A stretch of 64,000 nucleotides of DNA from Gottfriedia acidiceleris (GCF_002128425.1 NZ_NESS01000002.1:1-64000); one strand, 5' to 3'. Counted from the stretch's first letter, positions 1-8,411 are shown. Notes: a model not told the origin generated them from the sequence alone. Made by a program: numbers and translations.

Positions 1-107
1 AGAAAAGAATAAATTGGAGTAGTTGGAACGCCGTATGCGGTGAAAGTCGCACGTGCGGTGTGAACAGGGGGAAAAGGGAGCGATAACTTCAAACCCTTAC
101 CTATCTG
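1..107 (+). mobile_element. 3' end of a group II intron (domains V and VI)
   Basis: Positions 28-63 fold into the conserved domain V hairpin of bacterial group II introns: CCGTATGCGG, a GAAA-type loop, then CGCACGTGCGG. A domain VI-like stem (GGGGAAAAGGG, loop, CCCTTACC) follows and the intron ends near 105-107 in a CTATC/CTAT context. The rest of the intron lies left of the window. The 3' exon begins about where the first small ORF starts. The class match is from memory of the domain V consensus; the exact boundary is uncertain by a few bases. Confidence 0.8.
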
Positions 108-108
108 T

Positions 109-381
109 ATGAATAAGGATAAAGGTAAATTTAAAAAATCTCGAAGTATATATGATAAAATACAGATAGGATTTCGGAAGGACGGATACTATACAATGGG
201 AGTCTTTAAGGGGAAAATGAGTATTTCTCAAATTGCATTTATGGGGGCATTTTATGCAATTGTAGATACAATATTAAGTAATTATATTCATTGGGATAAT
301 CGTTATATTCATGGTATTTTTGGTGGATTAATTATACTTATCGGAGGAATATTAGCTGGATTTATAATTAAAAAGGGCTAA
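109..381 (+). CDS. Small hypothetical membrane protein at intron exit point
   Basis: This 90-residue ORF has a basic N-terminus and two hydrophobic segments, about residues 38-56 (SISQIAFMGAFYAIVDTIL) and 68-87, ending in a Lys-rich tail. I do not recognise the family. The first ATG lies only a few bases after the intron 3' end and has no ribosome binding site. An internal ATG at 196, preceded by GGAAGG at 176, would give a 61-residue protein that keeps both membrane segments. The N-terminal part may therefore be exon sequence of a disrupted gene rather than true protein. It stands alone. Confidence 0.45.
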   Translation: MNKDKGKFKKSRSIYDKIQIGFRKDGYYTMGVFKGKMSISQIAFMGAFYAIVDTILSNYIHWDNRYIHGIFGGLIILIGGILAGFIIKKG

Positions 382-401
382 ATCTTATATAACTAACGCA
401 T

Positions 402-428
402 GCTTTTGTTGAACAAGAACAACAAAAG
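402..428 (+). repeat. Dispersed GTTGAACAA element, copy 1 (hairpin)
   Basis: The core GCTTTTGTTGAACAA (402-416) overlaps a perfect 9-bp hairpin (403-411 with 420-428). Near-identical cores occur at 1175-1189 and 42393-42407. The role is unknown. There is no U-tract, so it is not an ordinary terminator. Confidence 0.45.
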
Positions 429-667
429 ACACTTTGTTGTGTTTATAAATTCTGCACAAAATTAAATTGAGTGTTTACTTTAATGAGAAGCTGAAAATTC
501 GACTTATATATAGTAACCTTGCAAACAAATTCAAAAAATGCTATTCTAAAGGTGAATTATTTTTGTTCGGTGTAAAGGATAATATTAGTAAAACTTTCGT
601 CTTGATGATCACTGAGAGCAAGGATAGTAATACATTGTGTGTACTAACACACTAGGAGGCAACAAAC

Positions 668-868
668 ATGGAAAAAGGTAAAGTAAAATGGTTTAATGGC
701 GAAAAAGGCTTCGGTTTCATCGAACGTGAAGGTGGAGAAGACGTATTCGTTCATTTCTCAGCTATCCAAGGCGAAGGGTTCAAAACATTAGATGAAGGTC
801 AAGAAGTGACTTTTGATCTTGAGCAAGGTCAACGTGGAGCACAAGCAGCTAACGTTCGCAAGGCTTAA
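668..868 (+). CDS. csp: Cold shock protein, CspA family
   Basis: This 66-residue single cold-shock domain binds single-stranded RNA/DNA and acts as an RNA chaperone. Both RNA-binding motifs are present: RNP1 as KGFGFIE (about residues 13-19) and RNP2 as VFVHF (26-30). The length is normal for Bacillus CspB/CspC/CspD, and which paralogue it is cannot be told. AGGAGG at 654-659 precedes the ATG. The 280-bp AT-rich stretch upstream is probably a long cold-shock leader. A small GTGTG/CACAC hairpin (637-652) sits directly before the Shine-Dalgarno and could modulate translation. A terminator follows at once, so it is monocistronic. Confidence 0.95.
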   Translation: MEKGKVKWFNGEKGFGFIEREGGEDVFVHFSAIQGEGFKTLDEGQEVTFDLEQGQRGAQAANVRKA

Positions 869-884
869 TTATAATAACAAACAT

Positions 885-920
885 GGACAGGCTCTTAATT
901 TGAGTCTGTTTTTTATTTTT
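885..920 (+). terminator. Terminator of the csp gene
   Basis: GGACAGGCTC (885-894) pairs with GAGTCTGTT (902-910), followed by a T-rich run to 920. Confidence 0.85.
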
Positions 921-921
921 C

Positions 922-957
922 TAAAAAAACAAAAACCCCACTCACTAATGAGTAGGG
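922..957 (-). terminator. Orphan minus-strand terminator
   Basis: Read on the minus strand, CCCTACTCA pairs with TGAGTGGGG and is followed by TTTTTGTTTTTTT. No intact minus-strand gene lies upstream of it (957-1200), so the gene it served was probably lost, or it acts as the back side of the csp terminator. Confidence 0.5.
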
Positions 958-1174
958 AACAGGAAACAGAAAACAGTAAATCAAATGGAAAACAAAGTGT
1001 AACACATAATTTGTAGGATTCCTAATTTCAATCAACCTACCATGTAAGAACGTAATTTTCTTACATTGCCTGTGGTGAAGCTCTGTTTTTTGGTTGGTTA
1101 ACGTGTGCGCTTCTTTAGGAAGAAACAATCTTTTTAATACTAATTTAACTAGAAATGATCTTCAGTAAACGGGC

Positions 1175-1189
1175 GCTTTAGTTGAACAA
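1175..1189 (+). repeat. Dispersed GTTGAACAA element, copy 2
   Basis: GCTTTAGTTGAACAA, directly left of the probable 5' end of the intron fragment. It differs from the copies at 402 and 42393 at only one or two positions of 15. Confidence 0.4.
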
Positions 1190-1196
1190 CGATAGG

Positions 1197-2074
1197 GTTC
1201 GCTTGTTATTCGGGATCCTTGTCCCAACCAGCCCAAAGCGTGAAAATCCATCCTCGAGGAGACTGACCTAGCTCGAGAAGTCTAATCTAGGGCATTATCG
1301 TGAGGTATTGTCTGAAGGAGATGCGGTAAATCGAGAGACCTGTAGACGAAAAGATAGACCCTAATGCAAGAAGTGTGAAGCACAGCGGCGGAGTAAGTTG
1401 GCGAATTTTCGAAGAGTGAGGAAGCCCACTAAAATGGCACTTTCTTTAGAAGTCAGAACGAGGAAATGTGGCTTATAACGTGATGGTGCAGGGTATGTCT
1501 TGAAGGAAAATGCGATGACCCCGTGAGGTCTCTACCTTACCGAACAGGCAGGATTCTAATCATTAAGGGAAATCCGAAGTGATGATGAACTGGTAGAGAA
1601 GTTAGACGTTCTTAGTACGGAAGTAGTTTGATGACCATAACATCGAATGAACGGAAGGGGAACGACCTATGGCTCCAAGTCATGGACAAGATGGAATGTT
1701 AACAATCAAGTTACCGAGGTAAAACCGTTTGGATGAACATCAAGGAAAGGCGCATGGAATACGTAATGAATCAAGAGTGGAAATTTAAATTACACAGTGT
1801 TTATGGTCAATTATTATTCGACCGCAAATTAACTCAAAGATTTGAACAAGTTAAGGCGAATAAAGGAACAGGTGGTATTGATGGTGAATCAATAGAAAGC
1901 TATGAATCAAACCTGCATGAAAATATCATGTCTTTACTTGAAAAGTTGAAAGCAAAGACTTACCAAGCACAACCGAGTATACATACCAAAGAAGAATGGA
2001 AAGAAACGTCCTTTGGGAATCCTGACAATATTACTGTAGAATCTATGAAAATACAAAATACAAATCTAAAATAA
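1197..2074 (+). mobile_element. 5' part of a broken group II intron
   Basis: About 550 bp of structured, non-coding sequence (for example CCTTGTCCCAACCAGCCC near 1220 and ACCCCGTGAGGTC near 1518) leads into an LtrA-type maturase start, as in bacterial ORF-containing group II introns. The 5' end may be GTTCG at 1197, a variant of GTGYG. An alternative GTGCG lies at 1105. I prefer 1197 because the dispersed repeat just before it also occurs elsewhere without an intron. Domains V and VI and most of the maturase are missing, so it cannot splice or move on its own. Confidence 0.7.
1733..2074 (+). pseudogene. ltrA: Group II intron reverse transcriptase/maturase, truncated and frameshifted
   Basis: The reading frame starts like LtrA-type maturases, with VKANKGTGGIDGESIESY at about residues 41-58 (the RT0 region). 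It then loses frame near 1970: after YQAQP the family continues RVYIPKKNGKKRPLGI, which is encoded here in another frame at about 1977-2024. That second frame ends in a stop within about ten codons. The catalytic YADD box, X domain and endonuclease domain are absent. Only about 100 of the usual 420-600 residues remain, so it is non-functional. Confidence 0.85.
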
Positions 2075-2473
2075 TATATAAACAGCCATCCAAGATTTGT
2101 TTTAATCTAATTAATTGGGCAAAATAACGTTGGTAAGTAAGCTTATTGGTAAAGAATAATGGGGAAGTATATGTTTTGGGAATAGCAATAATTAATATTT
2201 AACAAGTTTAAACAATTGTAGCACGACAGATTTTTCAATTTTTGCTACTACTGTTTAAAATTGTGATAATAGACAAGTTTGTCATATCTCCTAAATTTTC
2301 ACTTATAATTGGATTGGCTAACGATACTTGATTTTAATTTGTGAGCATTAATTAAGCTTTAAAAAAAGTAGATTATATAATACAATTTTTTTTAGCACAT
2401 ACGTTTGTTCTGTATTTACTAATGGTAGGTTAAATGCTTGTGAGAAAAAATTCAACTAATGGGAGTGAAGGAA
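2075..2473. other. Intergenic, AT-rich
   Basis: No gene is visible. An imperfect inverted repeat (about 2208-2256, TTTAAACA...TGTTTAAA) and a short palindrome GACAAGTTTGTC (2273-2284) precede the repressor gene. They may be parts of its promoter region. Confidence 0.4.
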
Positions 2474-3466
2474 ATGACAATTTCTGATATTGCCAAACTA
2501 GCTGGGGTTGCTAAGAGCACTGTATCACGTTATCTTAACGGAGGATCAGTTAGTGAAGGAACAAAAAGAAAGATTGAAAATGTTATTATAAACACTGGGT
2601 ATATTCCAAATACTTTCGCACAAAGTCTCAAAGCAAAGAGAACAAATATTATAGGCACAGTTATTCCTCGTCTAGATTCATATGCGGCTGCTAAAACATT
2701 AATTGGAATTGATGAGGAATTAAGGGCTTTAAATTGTCAAATGCTTATATCAAATACTAGTCAGGATTTAGACCGAGAGCTTGAAAGCATTTATGGCTTT
2801 GCAAGACAAAAAGTAGCTGGAATAATCTTGATGGCTACACAGATAACAGATGCGCATTTAGAGGCGTTTAAAAAAATACAAATACCTGTCATCTTAGTTG
2901 GTCAACTCCATCACGAAATATATAGTTTAATTCATCAAGATTACGAATCTGGTTACGAGATGGGTAAATATGTTTTGTCAAAGGGACATCGTAACATTGC
3001 ATTCCTAGGTGTTACAGAAAAAGATATTGCTGTAGGTGTTAGACGTAAAGAAGGATTTAAAAAAGCTTTAGAGGAGGTAGTAGATTGCAATGTAAGATTC
3101 CATGAAACAAGTTTTAGCATGATGGAAGCTTTAAAACAGGCCACATTGATAATTGAAAAATATAAACCTTCAATTATAGTGTGCGCAACAGATAATATAG
3201 CGCTTGGAGTTTTAAAAGCTGCATCTTTAAAAGGGTTAAGGATTCCCGAAGACTTATCAATTACAGGATTTGGTGGATACGATGTTACAGAGGTGATTCA
3301 TCCAGGATTAACCACTATTAAGTATTTTTATAAAGATGCAGGTCAAGTGGCCGCTAGGAATATAGTTAAATTAGTTAATGGGGAAGATGTCAATAAAGTT
3401 ACACATTCGAAATTTAAATTAATCGAAAGAGAAAGCGTTGACAATCGAATTGTTAATATTTTATAA
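2474..3466 (+). CDS. scrR: LacI-family sucrose operon repressor
   Basis: This 330-residue LacI/GalR repressor has an N-terminal helix-turn-helix and hinge (TISDIAKLAGVAKSTVSRYL) and a periplasmic-binding-protein-like sugar domain (about residues 60-325). ATG 2474 is preferred over 2459 because GGGAGTGAAGG sits just before it. It lies directly upstream of the PTS-hydrolase-kinase genes. Three AACCGGTT-centred palindromes in the gap are its likely operators. The end of the gene contains the operon promoter, so the stop codon TAA lies inside the -10 box. The effector is inferred, by analogy to ScrR, to be a product of sucrose phosphorylation. Confidence 0.88.
   Translation: MTISDIAKLAGVAKSTVSRYLNGGSVSEGTKRKIENVIINTGYIPNTFAQSLKAKRTNIIGTVIPRLDSYAAAKTLIGIDEELRALNCQMLISNTSQDLDRELESIYGFARQKVAGIILMATQITDAHLEAFKKIQIPVILVGQLHHEIYSLIHQDYESGYEMGKYVLSKGHRNIAFLGVTEKDIAVGVRRKEGFKKALEEVVDCNVRFHETSFSMMEALKQATLIIEKYKPSIIVCATDNIALGVLKAASLKGLRIPEDLSITGFGGYDVTEVIHPGLTTIKYFYKDAGQVAARNIVKLVNGEDVNKVTHSKFKLIERESVDNRIVNIL
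3430..3443 (+). promoter_or_regulatory. Candidate cre site (CcpA) overlapping the -35 box
   Basis: AGAAAGCGTTGACA matches the core (AAGCGTT...CA) of the catabolite-responsive element consensus, with deviations at the outer T and one inner position. It overlaps the -35 box of the sucrose promoter, a placement expected for catabolite repression. Not tested. Confidence 0.45.
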
Positions 3467-3467
3467 T
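3438..3467 (+). promoter_or_regulatory. Sigma-A promoter of the sucrose operon
   Basis: A perfect TTGACA (3438-3443) and perfect TATAAT (3462-3467) are separated by 18 bp. Transcription would start near 3474-3476, inside the first operator. The promoter lies within the last codons of scrR. Confidence 0.75.
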
Positions 3468-3471
3468 CAAG

Positions 3472-3487
3472 TTGAAACCGGTTCCAA
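3472..3487 (+). promoter_or_regulatory. Repressor operator O1
   Basis: TTGAAACCGGTTCCAA is a LacI-family-type palindrome around CCGG, positioned at the expected transcription start. Confidence 0.75.
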
Positions 3488-3501
3488 AAAATATGATTTA
3501 T

Positions 3502-3517
3502 TTGAAACCGGTTCCTT
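3502..3517 (+). promoter_or_regulatory. Repressor operator O2
   Basis: TTGAAACCGGTTCCTT lies 30 bp after O1, about three helical turns. Confidence 0.7.
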
Positions 3518-3556
3518 TTGAGTATCAAACCAGGGTTTTGTTTTTTTTAATGCATT

Positions 3557-3572
3557 TCGGAACCGGTTCCAA
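3557..3572 (+). promoter_or_regulatory. Repressor operator O3
   Basis: TCGGAACCGGTTCCAA contains the perfect 12-bp palindrome GGAACCGGTTCC. It lies 55 bp after O2 and just before the Shine-Dalgarno of the PTS gene. Confidence 0.7.
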
Positions 3573-3593
3573 TAAAAAAAGGAGGTATTTATT

Positions 3594-5051
3594 ATGGATT
3601 TTAAAAAGATTGCAGAAGAGACATTCGAAGCAATAGGTGGAAAAGAGAACATAACTGCCGCGGCTCATTGTTCAACACGACTAAGACTAGTATTAAAAGA
3701 TGAAGAAATTATTGATCAAAAAAAATTAGATGAACTAGAAGAGGTGAAAGGGACATTTTCTACTGGTGGACAGTATCAAATAATATTTGGTGCAGGTATT
3801 GTAAATGAAGTTTATAAAGAGCTTGCAAAATTAGCTGGTATTTCAGAAATGTCAACTAAAGATGTAAAAGATGCTGGTACAAAGAAATTGAATGTACTTC
3901 AACGTTTTGTGAAAATGCTTTCAGATATTTTTGTTCCTATTATCCCAGCTATTGTCGCTGGCGGCTTACTAATGGGGATTAACAATGTGTTGACCGCACA
4001 GAATTTATTTATTGAGGGTAAATCATTGGTGGAAGCAAATCCTGCACTCGCAGATTTAGCTTCACTTATTAACACGTTCGCGAATGCTGCATTCGTCTTC
4101 CTTCCAATATTAATTGGTTTTTCAGCAACTCAACGTTTTGGAGGAAATCCCTATCTAGGTGCGGTACTTGGGATGTTAATGGTTCATCCGGACTTATTAA
4201 ATGGATACGGTTATGGTGAGGCATTAATAAAAAATGATATTCCGGTATGGAAGATTTTTGGTTTCGAGATTGAAAAGGTAGGGTATCAAGGTAGTGTATT
4301 ACCAGTTCTCGTTTCATCTTTTATTCTAGCTAAAACAGAAATATACCTACGAAGAGTAATTCCATCAGCATTAGACAATCTATTAACTCCTTTATTAACT
4401 ATTTTTATTACAGGTATATTAACTTTCACTGTAGTTGGACCGTTTACTCGTACAGCAGGTAACTTTTTAACGGATGGTTTGATATGGTTATATGATACAA
4501 CTGGATTTATTGGTGGAGCAATTTTTGGTCTTCTCTATGCACCGATCGTTATAACTGGTATGCATCATAGTTTTATTGCAGTAGAAACACAGTTATTAGC
4601 TGACATGGGTAAAACAGGAGGATCATTTATTTTTCCAATTGCAACTATGTCTAACATAGCACAGGGGGCAGCAACAATTGCCATTTTTCTTATCACAAAA
4701 GATAAAAAAGTTAAAAGTACTGCCTCGGCTAGTGGTATCTCAGCACTTTTAGGAATTACTGAGCCTGCAATGTTTGGAATTAATTTAAAATTAAGGTATC
4801 CATTTATAGGTGCAATAATTGGATCGTCTGCTGGTTCTTTATTTGTAACGTTATATAAAGTAAAAGCAGTTGCGCTCGGAGCAGCTGGTATCCCTGGTAT
4901 TATTTCGATAAAACCTATAAGCATTATTCCGTATATTGTTGGAATGGTGATATCTTTTTCGATAGCATTTATTGTAACACTGGTACTAGCAAAAAGAGAT
5001 GAAAGAATAACTGCTACTAAAATGTCATCCGAAAAAGCAATTTATTCGTAA
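3594..5051 (+). CDS. scrA: PTS sucrose-specific EIIBC component
   Basis: This membrane permease takes up sucrose and phosphorylates it at the glucose C6, using phosphate passed from a separate EIIA. An N-terminal EIIB domain (about residues 1-90) carries the phosphocysteine in AAHCSTRLRLVL (Cys26). The EIIC membrane domain (about 110-470) has the conserved GITEPAMFG loop. There is no C-terminal EIIA, so another EIIA (for example the glucose type) must supply phosphate. At 485 residues it is normal for Bacillus SacP/ScrA. GGAGG at 3581 precedes the ATG. Neighbouring hydrolase and fructokinase genes support sucrose as substrate; trehalose-type EIIBC is the main alternative. Confidence 0.9.
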   Translation: MDFKKIAEETFEAIGGKENITAAAHCSTRLRLVLKDEEIIDQKKLDELEEVKGTFSTGGQYQIIFGAGIVNEVYKELAKLAGISEMSTKDVKDAGTKKLNVLQRFVKMLSDIFVPIIPAIVAGGLLMGINNVLTAQNLFIEGKSLVEANPALADLASLINTFANAAFVFLPILIGFSATQRFGGNPYLGAVLGMLMVHPDLLNGYGYGEALIKNDIPVWKIFGFEIEKVGYQGSVLPVLVSSFILAKTEIYLRRVIPSALDNLLTPLLTIFITGILTFTVVGPFTRTAGNFLTDGLIWLYDTTGFIGGAIFGLLYAPIVITGMHHSFIAVETQLLADMGKTGGSFIFPIATMSNIAQGAATIAIFLITKDKKVKSTASASGISALLGITEPAMFGINLKLRYPFIGAIIGSSAGSLFVTLYKVKAVALGAAGIPGIISIKPISIIPYIVGMVISFSIAFIVTLVLAKRDERITATKMSSEKAIYS

Positions 5052-5064
5052 GTGCTTCGAAAGA

Positions 5065-5098
5065 AGAGGGGGAATTTAAATTTTCCCCTCTATTATTT
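5065..5098 (+). terminator. Inter-cistronic hairpin between scrA and scrB
   Basis: AGAGGGGGAATTT pairs imperfectly with AAATTTTCCCCTCT (to 5091), with a weak T-rich tail before the scrB Shine-Dalgarno. It could be a partial terminator or an mRNA end-stabilising stem that uncouples permease from hydrolase levels. Confidence 0.45.
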
Positions 5099-5114
5099 TA
5101 AAGGAGTGAAAAAA

Positions 5115-6590
5115 ATGGAGTGGACAAAAGAACTACTTTACCGCCAGTTAGAAGAAGTTAGTAATGAAGAAGTGGCTGAACTAAAAACTAAAGTAGATAA
5201 CTGTCCATGGAGACAAACTTTCCATATTCAACCAAATACAGGTCTTTTGAATGATCCGAATGGATTCTCGTATTTTAATGAGGAATACCATTTGTTTTAT
5301 CAGTGGTTTCCACTTGGTGCTGTGCATGGATTGAAATATTGGTATCATGTTAAATCAAAGGACCTTGTACATTGGGAAAACGTTGGAATTGGAGTAAAGC
5401 CGAATAACTACTACGATAGTCATGGAGCATACTCAGGGTCTGCAATAGAACATAAGAATAATTTGTATTTATTATATACAGGAAATACACGTGATGAAAA
5501 TTGGGTAAGACATCCTTATCAATGCATTGCTATAATGGGTAAAAGGGGGGGGATTACAAAACTAGATACCCCTGTAATCTCTGACGTACCACATGGATAC
5601 ACAGATCATTTTCGTGATCCAAAAGTATGGAAGGTAGGAGAATTGTTTTATGCAATAATTGGAGCACAAAGAAGCAATAAAACTGGCTGTGTAGTTTTAT
5701 ATAGTTCACCAGATTTGTTTAAATGGACATTTGAAGGGGAAATTAGGACAAAAATGGATTCATTTGGATACATGTGGGAGTGCCCTGATTACTTCGAATT
5801 ACAAAATCAAGGAGTACTCATTTTTTCACCTCAAGGTATAGAACCAGAAGGTGACAAATATCAGAATATTTATCAGTCTGGATACGTGTTAGGTGAAAAA
5901 TTAGATCTTCATCAAAAAGTTTTGGAGCATGGAGAGTTTACTGAGCTTGATCGAGGCTTTGATTTTTATGCACCTCAAACTACAATTGATTCATCTGGAC
6001 GTCGTATTTTAGTAGGTTGGATGGGTTTACCTGAAATTGTGTATCCTACAGATCAAAATGGATGGGCGCATTGTTTAACAATTCCACGAGAATTGTCAAT
6101 TCAAAACGGGAAGTTAATTCAACGGCCAGTGAGAGAGCTTGAATCACTTCGTAAACAGGAAGCTAAAACAGTAAACATTATTAATAGCGAATCAAAGACG
6201 TTTAACAGCTTCGATGGAACATCATATGAGATGATTTGTGAATTTAAAAATATAGATGCATCTGAATTTGGGATTGAATTTAGGACAAGTAAAAAAGAAA
6301 AAACAATTTTGACCTATGATGTTATAGAGAAAAAGGTTATACTTGATCGTACTTTTTCTGGACAAACAATTAATTCTCCTTTTGGAACGATTAGGAAATG
6401 TAGTCAGGAATTAAAACAAGATAAAATTAAGATTCATATGTTTGTCGATGTTTCTTCAGTTGAGATTTTCATAAATGATGGTGAAGAAGTAATCACGAGC
6501 AGGATTTTCCCAAAAGAAGAAAGCACTGGAATTCGTTTCTTTGCATCACGTGGAAGTGTTAAACTTCAAGCAGTGAAATGGGATTATTAA
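5115..6590 (+). CDS. scrB: Sucrose-6-phosphate hydrolase (GH32)
   Basis: This cytosolic enzyme cleaves sucrose-6-phosphate to glucose-6-phosphate and fructose. The five-blade propeller signatures of GH32 are visible: LLNDPNGF with the nucleophile Asp47, FRDPKVW (Asp168, transition-state stabiliser) and WECPDYF (Glu222, acid/base), then a C-terminal beta-sandwich (about residues 350-490). ATG 5115 is chosen because AAGGAGTG (5101-5108) precedes it. An upstream in-frame GTG would start inside the hairpin. The resulting 491 residues match the family. It is the second gene of the sucrose operon, 63 nt after scrA. Confidence 0.93.
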   Translation: MEWTKELLYRQLEEVSNEEVAELKTKVDNCPWRQTFHIQPNTGLLNDPNGFSYFNEEYHLFYQWFPLGAVHGLKYWYHVKSKDLVHWENVGIGVKPNNYYDSHGAYSGSAIEHKNNLYLLYTGNTRDENWVRHPYQCIAIMGKRGGITKLDTPVISDVPHGYTDHFRDPKVWKVGELFYAIIGAQRSNKTGCVVLYSSPDLFKWTFEGEIRTKMDSFGYMWECPDYFELQNQGVLIFSPQGIEPEGDKYQNIYQSGYVLGEKLDLHQKVLEHGEFTELDRGFDFYAPQTTIDSSGRRILVGWMGLPEIVYPTDQNGWAHCLTIPRELSIQNGKLIQRPVRELESLRKQEAKTVNIINSESKTFNSFDGTSYEMICEFKNIDASEFGIEFRTSKKEKTILTYDVIEKKVILDRTFSGQTINSPFGTIRKCSQELKQDKIKIHMFVDVSSVEIFINDGEEVITSRIFPKEESTGIRFFASRGSVKLQAVKWDY

Positions 6591-6660
6591 CTTTTTAAAA
6601 TTTTAACATGTTAAATTTGATGCTGATAAAGTAGAGACTTTAAAATTATGAGGTGGAAAA

Positions 6661-7629
6661 GTGGGACAATTATATTCAATCGGTGAAGTATTAATTGATT
6701 TTATTCCTTTACAAAAAGGTAGACCTTTAAAGGATGTTACTTCTTTTGAGCGTGCACCTGGTGGCGCACCTGCAAATGTCGCTGCAACAGTAGCTAAGTA
6801 CGGTGGCAACGCGTCCATGATTACAAAAATAGGAGAAGATGCTTTTGGTGACTTTATATGTGATCAATTATCAGCCGTTGGCGTCAAGACAGATAAAGTT
6901 TTAAGAACTACTGATGCTAATACTGGCTTAGCTTTTGTTTCCCTTCGGGAAAACGGTGATCGTGACTTTTCATTTTACAGAAATCCATCTGCCGATCTAT
7001 TACTAACTGAGGAAGAAGTTAAAGATGAATGGTTTACAAAAAACGATATTCTTCATTTCTGTTCCGTTGATTTAGTTGAAAGTCCGATGAAGCGAGCTCA
7101 TATAAAAGCAATAAAATCAATTATTACAAAAGGTGGAATTGTTAGCTTCGATCCAAATGTACGTCTTCCTCTTTGGAAAAACCCCGAGGCATGTAAAAAT
7201 ACTATTTTAGATTTTATTCCTCTGAGTCATATTGTAAAGATTTCTGATGAAGAACTCGAATTCATAACTGATATTACAGATGTAGAAGAAGCAATTTCTA
7301 CTTTATTTAGGGGTGAGGTAAAGGCTATTATTTATACAAAAGGTTCAAAGGGTGCGGAGCTTTACTTAAATGATAAAAACTTTGAATCAAAAGGATTCAA
7401 AGTTGAAGTACAAGATACAACTGGTGCAGGTGATGCTTTTATTGGGGGGATTTTATTCAAATTGCTTGAGAAGAAAGCAACTCAGGTTAATTTAGTGGAA
7501 TTATTTGAGAAAAACTATCAAGAATTCCTTGCATTTGCAAATGCCAGTGGAGCCCTTACAACAACAAGTAAAGGTGCAATTTCTTCCCTTCCAGATCGTG
7601 AAACAATTATTCAGTTAATAAATGGATAA
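6661..7629 (+). CDS. scrK: Fructokinase, PfkB family
   Basis: This enzyme phosphorylates the fructose released by ScrB to fructose-6-phosphate for glycolysis. The 322-residue ribokinase/PfkB fold shows the N-terminal sugar-site motif GGAPANVAATVAKYGG (about residues 36-51) and the C-terminal anion-hole signature DTTGAGDAFIGG with catalytic Asp258. The start is GTG 6661 after GAGGTGG. It is the last gene of the sucrose operon, followed by a strong terminator at 7765. 2-keto-3-deoxygluconate kinase has a similar fold, but the context favours fructose. Confidence 0.9.
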   Translation: MGQLYSIGEVLIDFIPLQKGRPLKDVTSFERAPGGAPANVAATVAKYGGNASMITKIGEDAFGDFICDQLSAVGVKTDKVLRTTDANTGLAFVSLRENGDRDFSFYRNPSADLLLTEEEVKDEWFTKNDILHFCSVDLVESPMKRAHIKAIKSIITKGGIVSFDPNVRLPLWKNPEACKNTILDFIPLSHIVKISDEELEFITDITDVEEAISTLFRGEVKAIIYTKGSKGAELYLNDKNFESKGFKVEVQDTTGAGDAFIGGILFKLLEKKATQVNLVELFEKNYQEFLAFANASGALTTTSKGAISSLPDRETIIQLING

Positions 7630-7764
7630 AAAATTGTTTAATTAATGCAATTGCTTGTCTATTATTATGCTTATTAACTTTAATATTCACGGAATAATTT
7701 AGTTGTATATATGAAATTATTTTCTTCTAATATTATAATTGTAATGTTTCAAATCAAATAAATT

Positions 7765-7807
7765 AAAAAGTCGATTTTCAAATTTATGAAAATCGACTTT
7801 TATTTTC
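7765..7807 (+). terminator. Terminator of the sucrose operon
   Basis: AAAAAGTCGATTTTCA (7765-7780) pairs with TGAAAATCGACTTTT (7787-7801). It belongs to the AAGTCGA-type terminators, also seen at 40971-41006. Its right arm contains the ATG of the SpoVR-tail ORF. Confidence 0.85.
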
Positions 7808-8115
7808 CTATAGTTACGGATAAGGCATGGGAAAATGTAAGAGATCAACTTGTTGTTAGTAGGGTTAATAGCGGATTCCCATACATCGTTGTTCAAGAAG
7901 GTGATTATTTAAAAAATGGGGAGCTTTATTTGAAGCATTCCTATGAAAATATGGAATTAGATGTTGAGAAGGTAATGCTGTATATTCATCAGTTGTGGGG
8001 TAGAGGGGTACATTTGGAGAAGAACATTGAGAATAAGTCTGTGTTGTTTAGTTATGATGGGAAGAATATTCATCGGAAGTATATTCGATATATAATGAAA
8101 AGGTTAAATATTTAG
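7786..8115 (+). pseudogene. spoVR: SpoVR C-terminal remnant
   Basis: About 109 codons match, from memory, the C-terminal end of SpoVR, a spore-cortex-related protein of roughly 470 residues: RVNSGFPYIVV, GELYLKHSYENMELDVEKV, IHQLWGRGVHLE and LFSYDG. The first 360 or so residues are missing. The apparent ATG and the first codons lie in the right arm of the sucrose terminator, so the fragment was joined to unrelated sequence by a deletion or recombination. No ribosome binding site is present and the ORF sits behind a terminator, so it is probably not translated. A short downstream terminator (8157-8195) survives. Confidence 0.75.
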
Positions 8116-8156
8116 TTAGTACTGTGCATGGGAAATCAGTAAATAAAATCTTAAAA

Positions 8157-8195
8157 CAAAAAAGATTGCTTTTATTTATAAAGGCGATCTTTTTT
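8157..8195 (+). terminator. Terminator after the SpoVR remnant
   Basis: AAAAAAGATTGCTTT pairs with AAAGGCGATCTTTTTT, with a T-rich tail. Confidence 0.8.
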
Positions 8196-8272
8196 GTTTT
8201 ATAAAGTAAAAAAGTTTTCCAATATGTCATTTCAAAGTCAGCATATTAACTAATCTCTACTAATTCTAATTT

Positions 8273-8344
8273 TCGACATGATTAAAAAATTAAATGTCGA
8301 TGAAACTTAGTTGTTCATGCCTATTATAAAATGTTAATATTAAC
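8273..8344 (+). promoter_or_regulatory. Two palindromes upstream of the split phosphotransferase
   Basis: TCGACAT...ATGTCGA (8273-8300, loop 14) and a perfect 12-bp GTTAATATTAAC (8333-8344) lie in the 200-bp AT-rich leader of the three-gene unit. They are candidate operators of an unknown regulator. No promoter boxes are clear. Confidence 0.35.
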
Positions 8345-8411
8345 GTTAGCATTATAAAATTTACATAATATTTACAATAATTTAAATTTTTTTACAAAAA
8401 TGGGAGGAAAT

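Noticed and set aside
467-655. 62-codon ORF upstream of the cold-shock gene
   Set aside because: It starts with TTG without a ribosome binding site, the sequence is not protein-like, and it occupies the expected long leader of csp.
913-1128. Minus-strand ORF next to the csp terminator
   Set aside because: It spans the minus-strand terminator itself and has no recognisable content.
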